64,000 bases of DNA from Aquamicrobium lusatiense. Its GTDB lineage: Bacteria; Pseudomonadota; Alphaproteobacteria; Rhizobiales; Rhizobiaceae. The stretch is from NCBI RefSeq assembly GCF_014201615.1, contig NZ_JACHEU010000002.1:1-64000 (forward strand), read 5' to 3'. The notes beneath the pieces were generated by a model. It saw only the letters and a list, made by a program, of their open reading frames with translations, did no database searches and was not told the DNA's origin. Position 1 is the first letter of the stretch; every line of letters starts with the position of its first letter. Made by a program: the position numbers and the translations under genes. Shown piece by piece: positions 19,124 to 27,048 of this stretch.

Positions 19124-19305
19124 GGGTTGCGCCGATGAGGCAAAGGCGCAATCAGCACCATTTGCCGATCGTATCGGCAACCAGCCAAATTGCATTTGAC
19201 AGAATTTTTATCCGTCAAATTTCCCGGTTCTTTACCCGTTGGCGCTACCATGGCTGAAGCTTCGCGGCACTTCTGCACCCGCGGAGCAAGCCGGGGGAAA
19301 AACAG

Positions 19306-19677
19306 ATGAAACAACTGTGCATCTTTGCTGACGGGTCAAATGTGATCTGCAGGGTTGCAAAGCGAATTCTCGCCACCCCTGAGATGACTGTTTTTGAAAG
19401 CAGCACTGCCGCCCAGACACTGGAAATGTGCCGCCGGTCGATGCCGCATATCATTGTTGTTTCAAACAACCTGCCGGACATGAGTACCCCGGATCTCATT
19501 CGCGCGATAAGGTCCATCCAGGGGGCAGTCACGCCCCGGATTCTGCTTTCGCTTGTCGAAATGGACGTGGCGGCGATCATGCGCGCCAGACGTGCGGGGG
19601 CCGACAGCTATCTGCTGAAGCCCTTCGTGCGCGAGCAGCTTCTCGGCAGCTTTCGCACCATAGAGATCGCTGCCTGA
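19306..19677 (+). CDS. Degenerate response-regulator receiver domain (no phospho-acceptor Asp)
   Basis: A 123-residue stand-alone receiver fold. The phosphorylation strand reads IIVVSNNLPDM, so Ser53 occupies the place of the conserved Asp. One acidic residue (Asp9) remains of the usual N-terminal pair. The switch Ser82 and the conserved Lys105 in YLLKPF are kept. It sits between chpT and ctrA and converges on ctrA across a shared terminator. It cannot be phosphorylated in the normal way and may act as a binding partner in the CtrA relay; that role is inference. Confidence 0.75.
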   Translation: MKQLCIFADGSNVICRVAKRILATPEMTVFESSTAAQTLEMCRRSMPHIIVVSNNLPDMSTPDLIRAIRSIQGAVTPRILLSLVEMDVAAIMRARRAGADSYLLKPFVREQLLGSFRTIEIAA

Positions 19678-19703
19678 TTCGCCGCTGCAACATCACCTGA
19701 AAA

Positions 19704-19733
19704 TAAAAAACCCGGCAAAGCCGGGTCTTTTCT
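19704..19733. terminator. Bidirectional terminator between the pseudo-receiver gene and ctrA
   Basis: A7 and A-rich bases, then ACCCGGC-AAA-GCCGGGT (19710-19726), then TCTTTTCT. The hairpin has an A-run on one side and a T-run on the other, so it can serve both convergent genes. Confidence 0.85.
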
Positions 19734-19755
19734 GGTCTCGTCGCAAATGCAGCGA

Positions 19756-20451
19756 TCAGGCGCTTTCGCGGATTTCTTCCGGTTCGCGCAGCACATAACC
19801 GCGTCCCCAGACCGTTTCGATGTAATTCTGGCCACCGGAACAGGCATCGAGCTTCTTGCGCAGCTTGCAGATGAAGACGTCGATGATCTTCAGCTCCGGC
19901 TCGTCCATGCCGCCATAAAGGTGGTTGAGGAACATTTCCTTGGTGAGCGTGGTGCCCTTGCGCAGCGAGAGCAGCTCCAGCATCTGGTATTCCTTGCCGG
20001 TCAGATGCACCCGCTGACCACCCACTTCGACGGTCTTGGCATCGAGGTTGACCACCAGATCGCCGGTGGTGATGACCGACTGCGCGTGGCCCTTGGAGCG
20101 GCGCACAATGGCATGAATGCGGGCAACAAGCTCATCCTTGTGGAACGGCTTGGTCATGTAATCGTCGGCGCCGAAACCGAGGCCGCGCACCTTGTCCTCG
20201 ATGCCGGCCATGCCGGACAGGATCAGGATGGGTGTCTTGACCTTGGAAAGGCGCAGTGTCCTCAGAACCTCATAGCCCGACATGTCGGGCAGATTCAGGT
20301 CGAGGAGAATAATATCGTAGTCATAGAGCTTGCCCAGATCGACACCTTCCTCGCCGAGGTCGGTGGTGTAGACATTGAAGCTCTCAGACTTCAGCATAAG
20401 CTCGATGCTCTGTGCGGTTGCACTGTCATCTTCTATCAGCAGAACGCGCAT
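19756..20451 (-). CDS. ctrA: Cell-cycle response regulator CtrA
   Basis: A 231-residue OmpR-type regulator: receiver domain (1-118, acidic pocket Glu7-Asp8-Asp9, phospho-acceptor Asp51 in LLDLNLPDM, conserved Lys in MTKPF) and a winged-helix DNA-binding domain (about 125-225, ending [10 protein letters not shown]). It is the essential master regulator of cell-cycle, division and flagellar genes in alphaproteobacteria. The C-terminus ends ESA, near the AA-type tail used for ClpXP recognition in Caulobacter. ATG 20451 follows AAAGGGGAATGAG. The long upstream region contains a CtrA-type half-site. Confidence 0.96.
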   Translation of the reverse strand: MRVLLIEDDSATAQSIELMLKSESFNVYTTDLGEEGVDLGKLYDYDIILLDLNLPDMSGYEVLRTLRLSKVKTPILILSGMAGIEDKVRGLGFGADDYMTKPFHKDELVARIHAIVRRSKGHAQSVITTGDLVVNLDAKTVEVGGQRVHLTGKEYQMLELLSLRKGTTLTKEMFLNHLYGGMDEPELKIIDVFICKLRKKLDACSGGQNYIETVWGRGYVLREPEEIRESA

Positions 20452-20894
20452 CTCATTCCCCTTTTCTGCCGCCGAACCCGTGTACGACCCGTCCTGGCCC
20501 GCGGCAGCGATTGCCTGAATCGAAACTGCCACCGAATGGTTAACAAATCCTAATTTCGTGCTTCGGACGATACCAGAACTTTTAACCTCTTTCCATACTC
20601 TGTTGAATCCAAAGATGATTCGAGGGAAGCCCCAAACCGTCCCGTACGTCAAAAAACCGACGTAAGTGATTCAGCAGGCTCATTCGCCGGTATCAATTCG
20701 CATCAGAATTTTTACCGGCTCTTAAGTCCTGCCCCTTATGATTAACAATGCCCGTAAACGAATGGTTACCGGGCGCAAAGAATCTTAGGAATTTGTTTTC
20801 CATTGGCTCTTTCAGTGGAAAACACCGGTGGGAGGCCGTTTTTCGTTCCGCCGGATCAGTGTGAGCGTAAAGAGTATGTGCGGAGTTGAGGGTC
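20452..20894. promoter_or_regulatory. ctrA / fliJ-like divergent control region
   Basis: 443 bases without a convincing gene between divergent ctrA and the fliJ-like gene. The region is richer in A and T than its flanks. It contains a perfect TTAACCAT half-site, further TTAAC words (near 20581 and 20742) and several GANTC sites (for example GAATC near 20517 and GATTC near 20619), the recognition sequence of the CcrM methylase. This fits cell-cycle control including CtrA autoregulation; exact promoters were not resolved. Confidence 0.55.
20536..20543 (-). promoter_or_regulatory. CtrA half-site TTAACCAT
   Basis: ATGGTTAA on the plus strand, that is TTAACCAT reading towards ctrA, 85-92 bases upstream of its start codon. 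This is a known CtrA recognition half-site. On the same strand a TTAG word lies six bases upstream, close to the full TTAA-N7-TTAA form. Confidence 0.45.
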
Positions 20895-21275
20895 ATGAAG
20901 TCACGTGAGGGCCTCGTTCGTCTGAAGCAATTTCAGGTGAACGAGAAACGGCGGCAGCTGGCGCAGCTCGACGCGATGATCGCCGAATTCGACCGGATGG
21001 CGAACGAGCTGGAGATGCAGATCACCGCCGAGGAAAAGAAAGCCGGCATCACAGATATCACCCATTTCGCCTATCCCACCTTCGCGAAAGCCGCGCGCCA
21101 GCGGCGCGATAATCTCAGGGATTCCCAATCCGATCTGGCCAGGCAGCGAAGCACCGCCGAAACATTGCTTCATGAAGCTGAAGCCGAGCTTGCCAAAGCT
21201 GAGATGCTCGAAATGCGCGACGGCAAGGCGCGCGAGCCGGAACCTGCCCCACCGCGCAGCGCAATGATCGGCTGA
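20895..21275 (+). CDS. FliJ-like flagellar export chaperone
   Basis: A 126-residue, almost wholly helical coiled-coil protein with a charged N-terminus (SREGLVRLKQFQVNEKRRQL) and repeated heptads to about residue 105. FliJ escorts export substrates and works with the ATPase FliI at the base of the flagellar export apparatus. The place next to ctrA is common in Hyphomicrobiales, where CtrA controls flagellar genes. FliJ is poorly conserved, so the family is likely but not certain. ATG 20895 follows GAGTTGAGGG. Confidence 0.65.
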   Translation: MKSREGLVRLKQFQVNEKRRQLAQLDAMIAEFDRMANELEMQITAEEKKAGITDITHFAYPTFAKAARQRRDNLRDSQSDLARQRSTAETLLHEAEAELAKAEMLEMRDGKAREPEPAPPRSAMIG

Positions 21276-21300
21276 TCCTTAATTCAGACTGTCAGATTTC

Positions 21301-21335
21301 AAACGGCCTCGCCGGCTTCGCCGCGGGGCCGTTTT
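21301..21335 (+). terminator. Terminator after the fliJ-like gene
   Basis: AAACGGCC (21301-21308) pairs with GGCCGTTT (21327-21334), with inner GC-rich pairing, followed by TT. It lies 25 bases after the stop codon. Confidence 0.75.
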
Positions 21336-21417
21336 CATATCCGGCCGGAAAAATTCACCGACAGATGCAAGAAACCTGAAATTTTCGGATGAAAATCGGG
21401 AACAGCTGCTTGCAAAC

Positions 21418-21450
21418 AAGCAAAAAGGCCCGGCCCTGTCGGGCCGGGAC
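21418..21450 (-). terminator. Minus-strand terminator downstream of sciP
   Basis: Read on the minus strand, CCCGGCCCGACAGGGCCGGG forms a strong hairpin followed by CCTTTTTGC. It lies about 170 bases after the sciP stop. Confidence 0.7.
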
Positions 21451-21618
21451 CTTCCGCTGATGGTTCGCAAACAGCCATGAAAATATGGCGGGACGGCTTC
21501 AGATCATTGTGCCGGAGCATGTTCTGTCCCTAAACCATCACGTGGTCCCGGGATTGAGATTTTTCTCAGAACAAAAGTCTGAAGCGACGGAAACGGATCC
21601 AAAAGATCAGAAAAGGCT

Positions 21619-21894
21619 TCAGTGCCGATATTGCTGAATTCGCGTGGTGCGAAGGCCCGCAAGCCCGTATTCATCGATCGACGCCTGCCAGGAAAGAAAT
21701 TCCTCGGTCGTCAGGGCATAGCGCTGACAGGCTTCTTCAAGGCTTAGAAGACCTCCCCTGACGGCTGCCACAACTTCAGCCTTGCGCCGGATGACCCAGC
21801 GTCTCGTATTCGTTGGCGGCAGGTCGGCAATTGTAAGCGGGCTGCCGTCCGGCCCGATTACGTATTTGACTCGCGGTCTAACAAGATCGGTCAT
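21619..21894 (-). CDS. sciP: CtrA inhibitor SciP (DUF1153)
   Basis: A 91-residue protein with the near-invariant DUF1153 core: YVIGPDGSPLTIADLPP, TRRWVIRRKAEVV and GGLLSLEEACQRY, a helix-turn-helix. In Caulobacter SciP binds CtrA and DNA and represses CtrA-activated genes in G1 cells. Its presence beside ctrA, chpT and the flagellar gene makes one regulatory cluster. Two ATGs lie side by side (21897 and 21894); the second fits the family start. Confidence 0.92.
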   Translation of the reverse strand: MTDLVRPRVKYVIGPDGSPLTIADLPPTNTRRWVIRRKAEVVAAVRGGLLSLEEACQRYALTTEEFLSWQASIDEYGLAGLRTTRIQQYRH

Positions 21895-22185
21895 CATACT
21901 CTCTACTAAAAAAACGCAAGAACCAATCGCTGCCACACTACCGCCACAGCTTTAAAAATTGCCTAAGCGGTTCCTAATGGATAAGTAACGAACATGAACG
22001 TCACGTTAGGGAATGGTCGGGCCTTTGATTCAAATGCGATTCAAAGGCTACCGAACGTTCCCGAGGGCCTGAGTTGAAGGAAAAACGGGTCTGGCAAGCG
22101 ATCGAAGCCTGACCTATATTTGCCTGACTGGCCTGTTTCCGGCATACCGGACCGAAATGCGGTCGCATCCTTTTGGAACAATGAC

Positions 22186-23373
22186 ATGAACAGCCTTGAC
22201 CTTCCCGCACGCCCGCAGGACACGCGTGTCGTCGTCGCCATGTCCGGCGGCGTCGATTCCTCCGTTGTGGCCGGGCTGCTCAAACGTGAAGGCTACGATG
22301 TCGTCGGCGTCACGCTCCAGCTCTATGACCACGGTGCGGCAACGCACCGGCCGGGCTCCTGCTGTGCCGGGCAGGACATAGACGATGCACGCCGCGTTTC
22401 CGAAACGCTCGGCATTCCCCATTATGTGCTCGACTACGAGAGGCGTTTTCGCGAGGCGGTGATCAATCCCTTCGCCGAAAGCTATGTGCATGGCGAAACG
22501 CCGATCCCCTGCGTTTCCTGCAACCAGACGGTCAAGTTCGCCGATCTTCTCGCCACGGCGAAGGAACTGGGCGCCGACGCTCTGGCCACCGGCCACTACA
22601 TCCGCTCGCGCGCGAACGGTGCGCACCGTGCATTGTATCGCCCGCTCGATGCCGACCGGGATCAAAGCTATTTTCTTTTCGCCACGACACAGGACCAGCT
22701 CGATTACCTGCGTTTTCCCCTGGGCGATTTGCCCAAGCCGGCTGTTCGCGCCATGGCCGAGGAGATGGGACTGTCCGTCGCGACCAAGCAGGACAGTCAG
22801 GACATCTGTTTCGTGCCGCAGGGCAAATATTCCGACATCATCGCAAAGCTGAAGCCCGGCGCTTCCACTCCCGGCGACATCGTCCATATCGACGGGCGTG
22901 TTCTTGGTCGCCATGACGGCATTCTGCGGTACACGATCGGCCAGCGACGGGGTATCGGCGTCGCTTCCGGCGAGCCGCTTTATGTCGTGCACCTCGATTC
23001 CGAGCATGCATGTGTAATCGTCGGCCCGCGTGAGGCACTGGAAACCCACAAGGTCTATCTGCGCGACATGAACTGGCTGGGAGATGAAGCCCTCTGCGAA
23101 ATTCCGCCTGCAGGCATGGAACTCTTTGCCAAGGTTCGCTCCACACGCCCGCCCCGCCCTGCCATCCTGCGCCACGAAAATGACACTGCGGTCGTTGAAC
23201 TGGTCGATGGCGAATCCGGCGTCGCGCCGGGACAGGCCTGCGTTCTCTATTCCGATGACGGCAACGACGCCCGCGTTCTGGGGGGCGGCTTCATCGGCCG
23301 CTCCGAGCGCGGAGCAGAAGCCGAAGCCATGCTGTCGCGTCTCGGCGCGCGGTCTGCACAGGTAGCCGGCTGA
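22186..23373 (+). CDS. mnmA: tRNA-specific 2-thiouridylase MnmA
   Basis: A 395-residue enzyme that puts sulfur on U34 of tRNAs for Lys, Glu and Gln, using ATP. The PP-loop is AMSGGVDSS. The catalytic cysteines are in [10 protein letters not shown] and in the tail of the tRNA-binding part (DSQDICFVP). Central and C-terminal beta-barrel domains follow. ATG 22186 follows TTTTGGAACAATGAC. A bidirectional terminator lies just after it. Confidence 0.93.
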   Translation: MNSLDLPARPQDTRVVVAMSGGVDSSVVAGLLKREGYDVVGVTLQLYDHGAATHRPGSCCAGQDIDDARRVSETLGIPHYVLDYERRFREAVINPFAESYVHGETPIPCVSCNQTVKFADLLATAKELGADALATGHYIRSRANGAHRALYRPLDADRDQSYFLFATTQDQLDYLRFPLGDLPKPAVRAMAEEMGLSVATKQDSQDICFVPQGKYSDIIAKLKPGASTPGDIVHIDGRVLGRHDGILRYTIGQRRGIGVASGEPLYVVHLDSEHACVIVGPREALETHKVYLRDMNWLGDEALCEIPPAGMELFAKVRSTRPPRPAILRHENDTAVVELVDGESGVAPGQACVLYSDDGNDARVLGGGFIGRSERGAEAEAMLSRLGARSAQVAG

Positions 23374-23389
23374 CCTTTGAAACAAAGAA

Positions 23390-23434
23390 GCCAATAAAAA
23401 AGGGCAGCCCGTGCCGCCCTTTTTTTATTGGCTG
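23390..23434. terminator. Bidirectional terminator between mnmA and the oxidoreductase gene
   Basis: AGCCAATAAAAAAGGGC and GCCCTTTTTTTATTGGCT form a long inverted repeat with an A-run on the left and a T-run on the right, between convergent genes. Confidence 0.9.
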
Positions 23435-23452
23435 AACATCCCGTTCGGAGCC

Positions 23453-24415
23453 TTAGACAATCCGTTGGTGGCGTACGGTTCCGGCCGTCAGCACCTGCAG
23501 AACGCGGATGGCTTCCTCGCCATTGGTTCGCGGCTCTGCGCGGGTCTCGATGCACTGGATAAAGTGCTCAAGCTCCCGCGTCAGCGGCATGCCCTGCTCC
23601 ACCGGAACGTAGTGCGGCTCGTCTGCTGTGAAGGCCCACTGACCGCTGTCCTGCCAGATGGAGTGGTGATAGACCGCCAGCTTGCGCTCCCACGGCTCGA
23701 CATCGTCGAAAACTGCCATTCCCTTCGTGCCGACAACCGTCAACCGCCGCTCGCGATACGGATTGAGCCGCGACGCAAACAGGTGCCCGCGCAGATTGCC
23801 GGGAAAACGCATATGCAGATGCGCGAAATCGCTGAGATGATCGAGCGCTGCCGCCCCTTCCCCATGGACCTCTACCGGCGCCGCGCCGGTGATGGCCAGG
23901 ATCATGGAAAGATCGTGCGGGGCAAGGTCCCACAGCGCATCATTTTCGGTATGGAATTTTCCGAGGCCCAGACGATGCGAATGGATATAGCGGATTTCGC
24001 CCAGCTCGCCGGCATCGACCAGCGCCTTGAGCTTCTCGAAGGCCGGGTGGAAGCGCAGCACATGACCGACCATATAAACACGGCCCTTGTCCCTCGCCGC
24101 CGCCACGGCCCGCTCCGCGTCCTCTACGGTGAGCGCAACCGGCTTTTCCACAAGCACATCCTTGCCCGCCCCGACAGCGCGGATGGCCGCCTCGGCGTGG
24201 AACTGCGGCGGAAGTGCCATCACGATGGCATCGACATCTTCACGTTCGAAAAGCTCGTCGGGAGTGAGCGCCAGACAATTCTGTTCGCTGGCAAAACCTT
24301 CGGCACGGTCACGATTGGCATCGGAGACCGCGTAAAGGGCACCAAGCCCCTTCAGGGTACGGACATGGTTGCTGCCCCAATATCCGCATCCAAGGACGGC
24401 AATACGCGGTTTCAT
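23453..24415 (-). CDS. Gfo/Idh/MocA family NAD(P)-dependent oxidoreductase
   Basis: A 320-residue protein with an N-terminal Rossmann fold (VLGCGYWGSNHVRTLKGLG), the EKP motif (VLVEKPVALT) that contributes the catalytic Lys, and a C-terminal alpha/beta domain with DLAPHDLSMILAITG. The GCGYWG and DLAPHD motifs resemble the UDP-sugar oxidases WbpB/WlbA, so a nucleotide-sugar or cyclitol substrate is likely but not proven. ATG 24415 is used. It is the last host protein gene before the tRNA and the prophage. Confidence 0.85.
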   Translation of the reverse strand: MKPRIAVLGCGYWGSNHVRTLKGLGALYAVSDANRDRAEGFASEQNCLALTPDELFEREDVDAIVMALPPQFHAEAAIRAVGAGKDVLVEKPVALTVEDAERAVAAARDKGRVYMVGHVLRFHPAFEKLKALVDAGELGEIRYIHSHRLGLGKFHTENDALWDLAPHDLSMILAITGAAPVEVHGEGAAALDHLSDFAHLHMRFPGNLRGHLFASRLNPYRERRLTVVGTKGMAVFDDVEPWERKLAVYHHSIWQDSGQWAFTADEPHYVPVEQGMPLTRELEHFIQCIETRAEPRTNGEEAIRVLQVLTAGTVRHQRIV

Positions 24416-24641
24416 CAATCATAAACTCGAAGATTCAGGTGGCTGACACATAGCGGCGGCCCGGATCGAACTCAACCCCACCCGTTCACGCCGGCAAATT
24501 TCACTGCGGCAGAAAACAGCGTCAAATCCCCAGGCAAGTGCTTTTGCCTGCTTGACACAATTGCCATGGCCACCTTATATCCGCGCGACCTTGGCAGAGG
24601 GCATCGCAGCGGCGAGTTGCGGTAACGAACCTTTGCACCGG

Positions 24642-24718
24642 GGCGGAGTAGCTCAGTTGGTTAGAGCAGAGGAATCATAATCCTTGTGTCGGCGGTTCAA
24701 ATCCGTCCTCCGCTACCA
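24642..24718 (+). tRNA. tRNA-Met(CAT), elongator type
   Basis: A 77-base cloverleaf: acceptor GGCGGAG/CTCCGCT (G-T at the first pair), D-arm GCTCAGTTGGTTAGAGC, anticodon loop ATCATAA with anticodon CAT, T-arm GGCGGTTCAAATCCGTC and encoded CCA. The body matches alphaproteobacterial elongator tRNA-Met and not tRNA-Ile2 or the initiator. Phage-type genes begin downstream, so its 3' end is the likely left attachment site. Confidence 0.95.
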
Positions 24719-25066
24719 ATCTTTTCAATGACTTAGGTCAAAAATCGCTAAGAAACCCATCGCAACACGTTCCGGAGAAAACGTAATGTTTTCAAGGCTT
24801 GCAACGTGTTGCAATTAATTCCATGCAACATAACTGCAACACGCAAAACGCCCCGCCACCCTTGCGAATGACGGGGCGCCATGTGCTTTCCTCAGTGGTA
24901 GCCGCTACAGGGTGGTGGCCGGTGGCGGATTGCGTAGATGGATGTGTCGCCGGCATAGGGACACGACACATCCAGCCCCCATCCCTTGTTATCGGGCGGG
25001 ACCGCACCCTGGTTCGTCCCATTGAACGCAGGTGCGAGACACTGTTAGGTGGTGCCGGTGGCTGGG
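24719..25066. other. Non-coding left end of the prophage
   Basis: 348 bases with overlapping open frames on both strands but no credible gene. Near the tRNA there are clustered GCAACACGTT/TTGCAACGTGTTGCAA/GCAACA words (24762-24842), possibly sites for an integration or regulatory protein. A minus-strand terminator follows at 24845-24878. Confidence 0.5.
24845..24878 (-). terminator. Minus-strand terminator of the left early operon
   Basis: Read on the minus strand, CGCCCCG (24872-24878) pairs with CGGGGCG (24849-24855), followed by TTTTG. It is positioned after the three-gene operon that ends at 25067. Confidence 0.55.
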
Positions 25067-25426
25067 TTAGGGCTTGCTGCTGTCGAGCGCTGCCAGAAGG
25101 CCGCGATACGCTTCTTGATGTTCGGGGCCGCCCACATCCTCCATATCCTCCGGGGCCGACCATGCCCAAGCAATCGCGTTCTTGATGGGCTCGTCTTCTT
25201 CTGACGCGATGGCGTCATCCTCTACAACCGGAGGAGCGGGAAGCGGCATCCAGTGGGTTGCGCCTTTTATCGGCTTGATACAGTCGCCTGTGCTTTCATC
25301 CCACCAATCGTCGCCTGAATCTTTACTGACTGGCGCTAAGCAATGTGGTCCCGTGTCGCTCTCAGTGATGTAGACCATAAACGGCCGCCCGTCGCGCGGC
25401 GCTGTCTCGATAGGCTGCCAAGTCAT
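25067..25426 (-). CDS. DUF551-like phage protein
   Basis: A 119-residue protein starting MTWQPIETAPRDG, containing DDWWDE and ending its conserved part in GATHWMPLPAPP. The W-x-P-I-x-x-A-P-x-D-G start and THWMPLP end are the signature of DUF551, a small domain common in phages and of unknown function. An acidic tail of about 50 residues follows. ATG 25426 has GGAAGGGG upstream and overlaps the stop of the previous gene (ATGA), so the two are translationally coupled. Confidence 0.75.
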   Translation of the reverse strand: MTWQPIETAPRDGRPFMVYITESDTGPHCLAPVSKDSGDDWWDESTGDCIKPIKGATHWMPLPAPPVVEDDAIASEEDEPIKNAIAWAWSAPEDMEDVGGPEHQEAYRGLLAALDSSKP

Positions 25427-25629
25427 GCCGTTGCCCCTTCCAAAAACATCTTCGTGAGGCATTCGGACAGTTCCGCGGTAGCCCGCACTGCGTGTCGAAC
25501 CCGATCGTCGTCTTCCGATGTCGATTCGCACAGAAGGTCCCATGCGATTTGCGCCATCACTTTGACGCGCCACATCTGATCCTCGAAATTCGTAGGAACG
25601 GTCAGGTGCATGTCGTTGGGCCTGCTCAT
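25423..25629 (-). CDS. Small acidic phage protein of unknown function
   Basis: 68 residues, mostly helical (MWRVKVMAQIAWDLLCEST, HAVRATAELSECLTKMF). It overlaps both neighbours by ATGA junctions, which supports it as a real gene in a three-gene operon. No family is recognised. Confidence 0.6.
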   Translation of the reverse strand: MSRPNDMHLTVPTNFEDQMWRVKVMAQIAWDLLCESTSEDDDRVRHAVRATAELSECLTKMFLEGATA

Positions 25630-25874
25630 GCCGCCATCTCCTCTTCCGACGGCCCGACCGCCTCAAGGTTGAGTTCCGTCATTTCCCCGGAAAGCCGCTC
25701 GGCAATATCGTAGGCTAGATGGAGGACCGGCAAGCGCCAGTCGTTGGCGCTCTCGCCATCGAGCATCATAAGCTTCAGAAGGCCGGCAAGGTGATAGGCG
25801 TCATTGCAGGCGGTGACGAACCGGGGAGTCTCGTAAGGATGTTTTGGGGTGGGTGGTGAGACATTGTTAAGCAT
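25626..25874 (-). CDS. Small phage protein, first gene of the left operon
   Basis: 82 residues with a helical middle (YHLAGLLKLMMLDGE, LPVLHLAYDIAERLSGEM) and an acidic end. ATG 25874 follows AGGAGCCCGCCGAC. The middle gene's helices resemble this protein's in length and spacing, so the two may be distant relatives. It is transcribed divergently from the XRE regulator across an operator-like repeat. Function unknown. Confidence 0.6.
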   Translation of the reverse strand: MLNNVSPPTPKHPYETPRFVTACNDAYHLAGLLKLMMLDGESANDWRLPVLHLAYDIAERLSGEMTELNLEAVGPSEEEMAA

Positions 25875-25901
25875 GTCGGCGGGCTCCTGTTGTGTTATGA
25901 A

Positions 25902-25920
25902 ATCAGTATGTGGTACTGAT
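25902..25920. promoter_or_regulatory. Operator-like inverted repeat ATCAGTA-N5-TACTGAT
   Basis: A perfect 7-bp inverted repeat with a 5-base centre, 28 bases before the start of the minus-strand operon and 48 bases before the XRE gene. A related half (ATCGGTACACTGT) follows at about 25950. This is the place and form expected for the binding site of the adjacent regulator. Confidence 0.6.
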
Positions 25921-25967
25921 AACAAGACAAAATCAGGACGTCAATACGAAATCGGTACACTGTCACG

Positions 25968-26192
25968 ATGAATGCGATTCAATGCAAAATGGCACGCGCC
26001 GCTCTGGGGTTAGGCGTAAGAGACCTAGCGAAACTGGCCGCGGTGTCCGTCGATACGGTCTCACGCCTCGAACGCGGCGAGGAGCTAATGCCCCGCACCG
26101 TCCAAGCCATCCGCGCCGCCCTCGAATCGTCCAGCGTCGAGTTCATCAACGACGAGCGCGGTGATGGCGTTGTGCGGTTGCGTCGTCAATAA
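25968..26192 (+). CDS. XRE-family helix-turn-helix regulator
   Basis: A 74-residue single-domain regulator: MARAALGLGVRDLAKLAAVS, then VDTVSRLERGEELMPRTV and RAALESSSVEFIND. The layout is that of small XRE/Cro-like phage regulators, with no peptidase or dimerisation domain. It is divergent from the three-gene operon and probably controls it through the inverted repeat between them. Confidence 0.8.
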   Translation: MNAIQCKMARAALGLGVRDLAKLAAVSVDTVSRLERGEELMPRTVQAIRAALESSSVEFINDERGDGVVRLRRQ

Positions 26193-26202
26193 TCCCTGAT
26201 AA

Positions 26203-26676
26203 ATGGACCCGGAACTTGAGGTTCGGCTCTACGGGCGCCATGAAGATGGCGGCTTTGAGACTCTTATTGCCTACACCGCAAAGTATTTCGACGGTAATAT
26301 TCCCATTCCGGGCGACACGATAGTGACCTGCCCCGGGTCCGTCGCTCTCGTGTCCTACAGGGTCATCGACCGATACTTCATCACCGACGGCTTCTTTGAT
26401 CGGGGATGGGCACTACTGGTCGAGCGAGTTGCGAAGGCGCCTGATTTAGCTGAATTGGGAAGGCAGTGGGTCGAGGACACAAAATTTTTCAACGAGCTCC
26501 AAGATGAAGATCCTAATCAATGGAAAGGAGGTTGGATCTCCCCCGAAAAACTCGACCGCTCGAACCGCGATCCCGCCTATTGGACGTTTGAGCGGAAGGA
26601 ACTGCTCCGCCAAGAACGCGAAGCCCGCGTGGCCGCGATGAGCGCTGGGGAAAAAGCACAAGAAAAAAATGAGTAG
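26203..26676 (+). CDS. Hypothetical protein, cargo gene
   Basis: A 157-residue soluble protein. The N-terminal beta-rich half includes LEVRLYGRHEDGGFETLI and IPIPGDTIVTC. The C-terminal part is charged and helical, with WTFERKELLRQEREARV, and ends in Lys/Glu. It begins 10 bases after the XRE gene and is probably co-transcribed. No family recognised. Confidence 0.6.
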   Translation: MDPELEVRLYGRHEDGGFETLIAYTAKYFDGNIPIPGDTIVTCPGSVALVSYRVIDRYFITDGFFDRGWALLVERVAKAPDLAELGRQWVEDTKFFNELQDEDPNQWKGGWISPEKLDRSNRDPAYWTFERKELLRQEREARVAAMSAGEKAQEKNE

Positions 26677-26994
26677 GTATTGCGCGGTAACGGTGGCGCC
26701 CCCACCTTATCTTATAACTTCGAAATAGCCGCGTGTGTTTGAGGGAATCACCTAATCGGCTTGCAAAAAAATCCCTCAAAACATGGCTGGGCGACGACAA
26801 GCGGCTACATCAAGAGCCTGTCGTCATAGAGATGGAGAGAGCATTGAACGCTCTTTTTGTTCTCGAAGCCAGCCAGTCGACCGGAAGTCTCCGGCTGGCG
26901 CTTGACCTTAGGGTCAACATGGCGGCAGTTCTGATATTCTTCAGTCGACTGTTCTAAAGGAAGAGCCCGGCTTCGCGCCGGGCTTTTTCTTTAT
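26677..26994. other. Non-coding stretch ending in a terminator
   Basis: A GTG-started frame (26733-26957) exists but lacks a ribosome-binding site and any conserved feature. The stretch ends with AGCCCGG/CCGGGCT (26964-26970, 26978-26984) followed by TTTTCTTT, a plus-strand terminator. Nothing else is seen. Confidence 0.5.
26964..26992 (+). terminator. Rho-independent terminator
   Basis: A 7-bp GC stem with a short CTTCGCG loop and a T-rich tail TTTTTCTTT. Confidence 0.85.
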
Positions 26995-27045
26995 TGACTC
27001 CCCTCCAGCCCGCGCCATGATGCCTGCGGGTTATTTGGGAGGGGA
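26995..27045 (+). promoter_or_regulatory. Repeated promoter/RBS cassette, copy 1
   Basis: Begins TTGACTCCCCTCC (26995-27007) and ends GGGTTATTTGGGAGGGGA just before the ATG codons at 27046 and 27049. CCCCTCC can pair with GGGAGGGG, the ribosome-binding site, so the transcript could hide its own RBS. A second copy with the same head and tail lies at 32165-32215. Confidence 0.55.
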
Positions 27046-27048
27046 ATG

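Noticed and set aside
24792..25185. Two overlapping open frames on opposite strands at the prophage left end
   Set aside because: Pro/Arg/Cys-rich composition without motifs or start signals. Treated as non-coding DNA.
26733..26957. GTG-started frame before the terminator at 26964
   Set aside because: No ribosome-binding site, no family pattern, and the composition is not protein-like at the start. A small gene here is possible but not supported.
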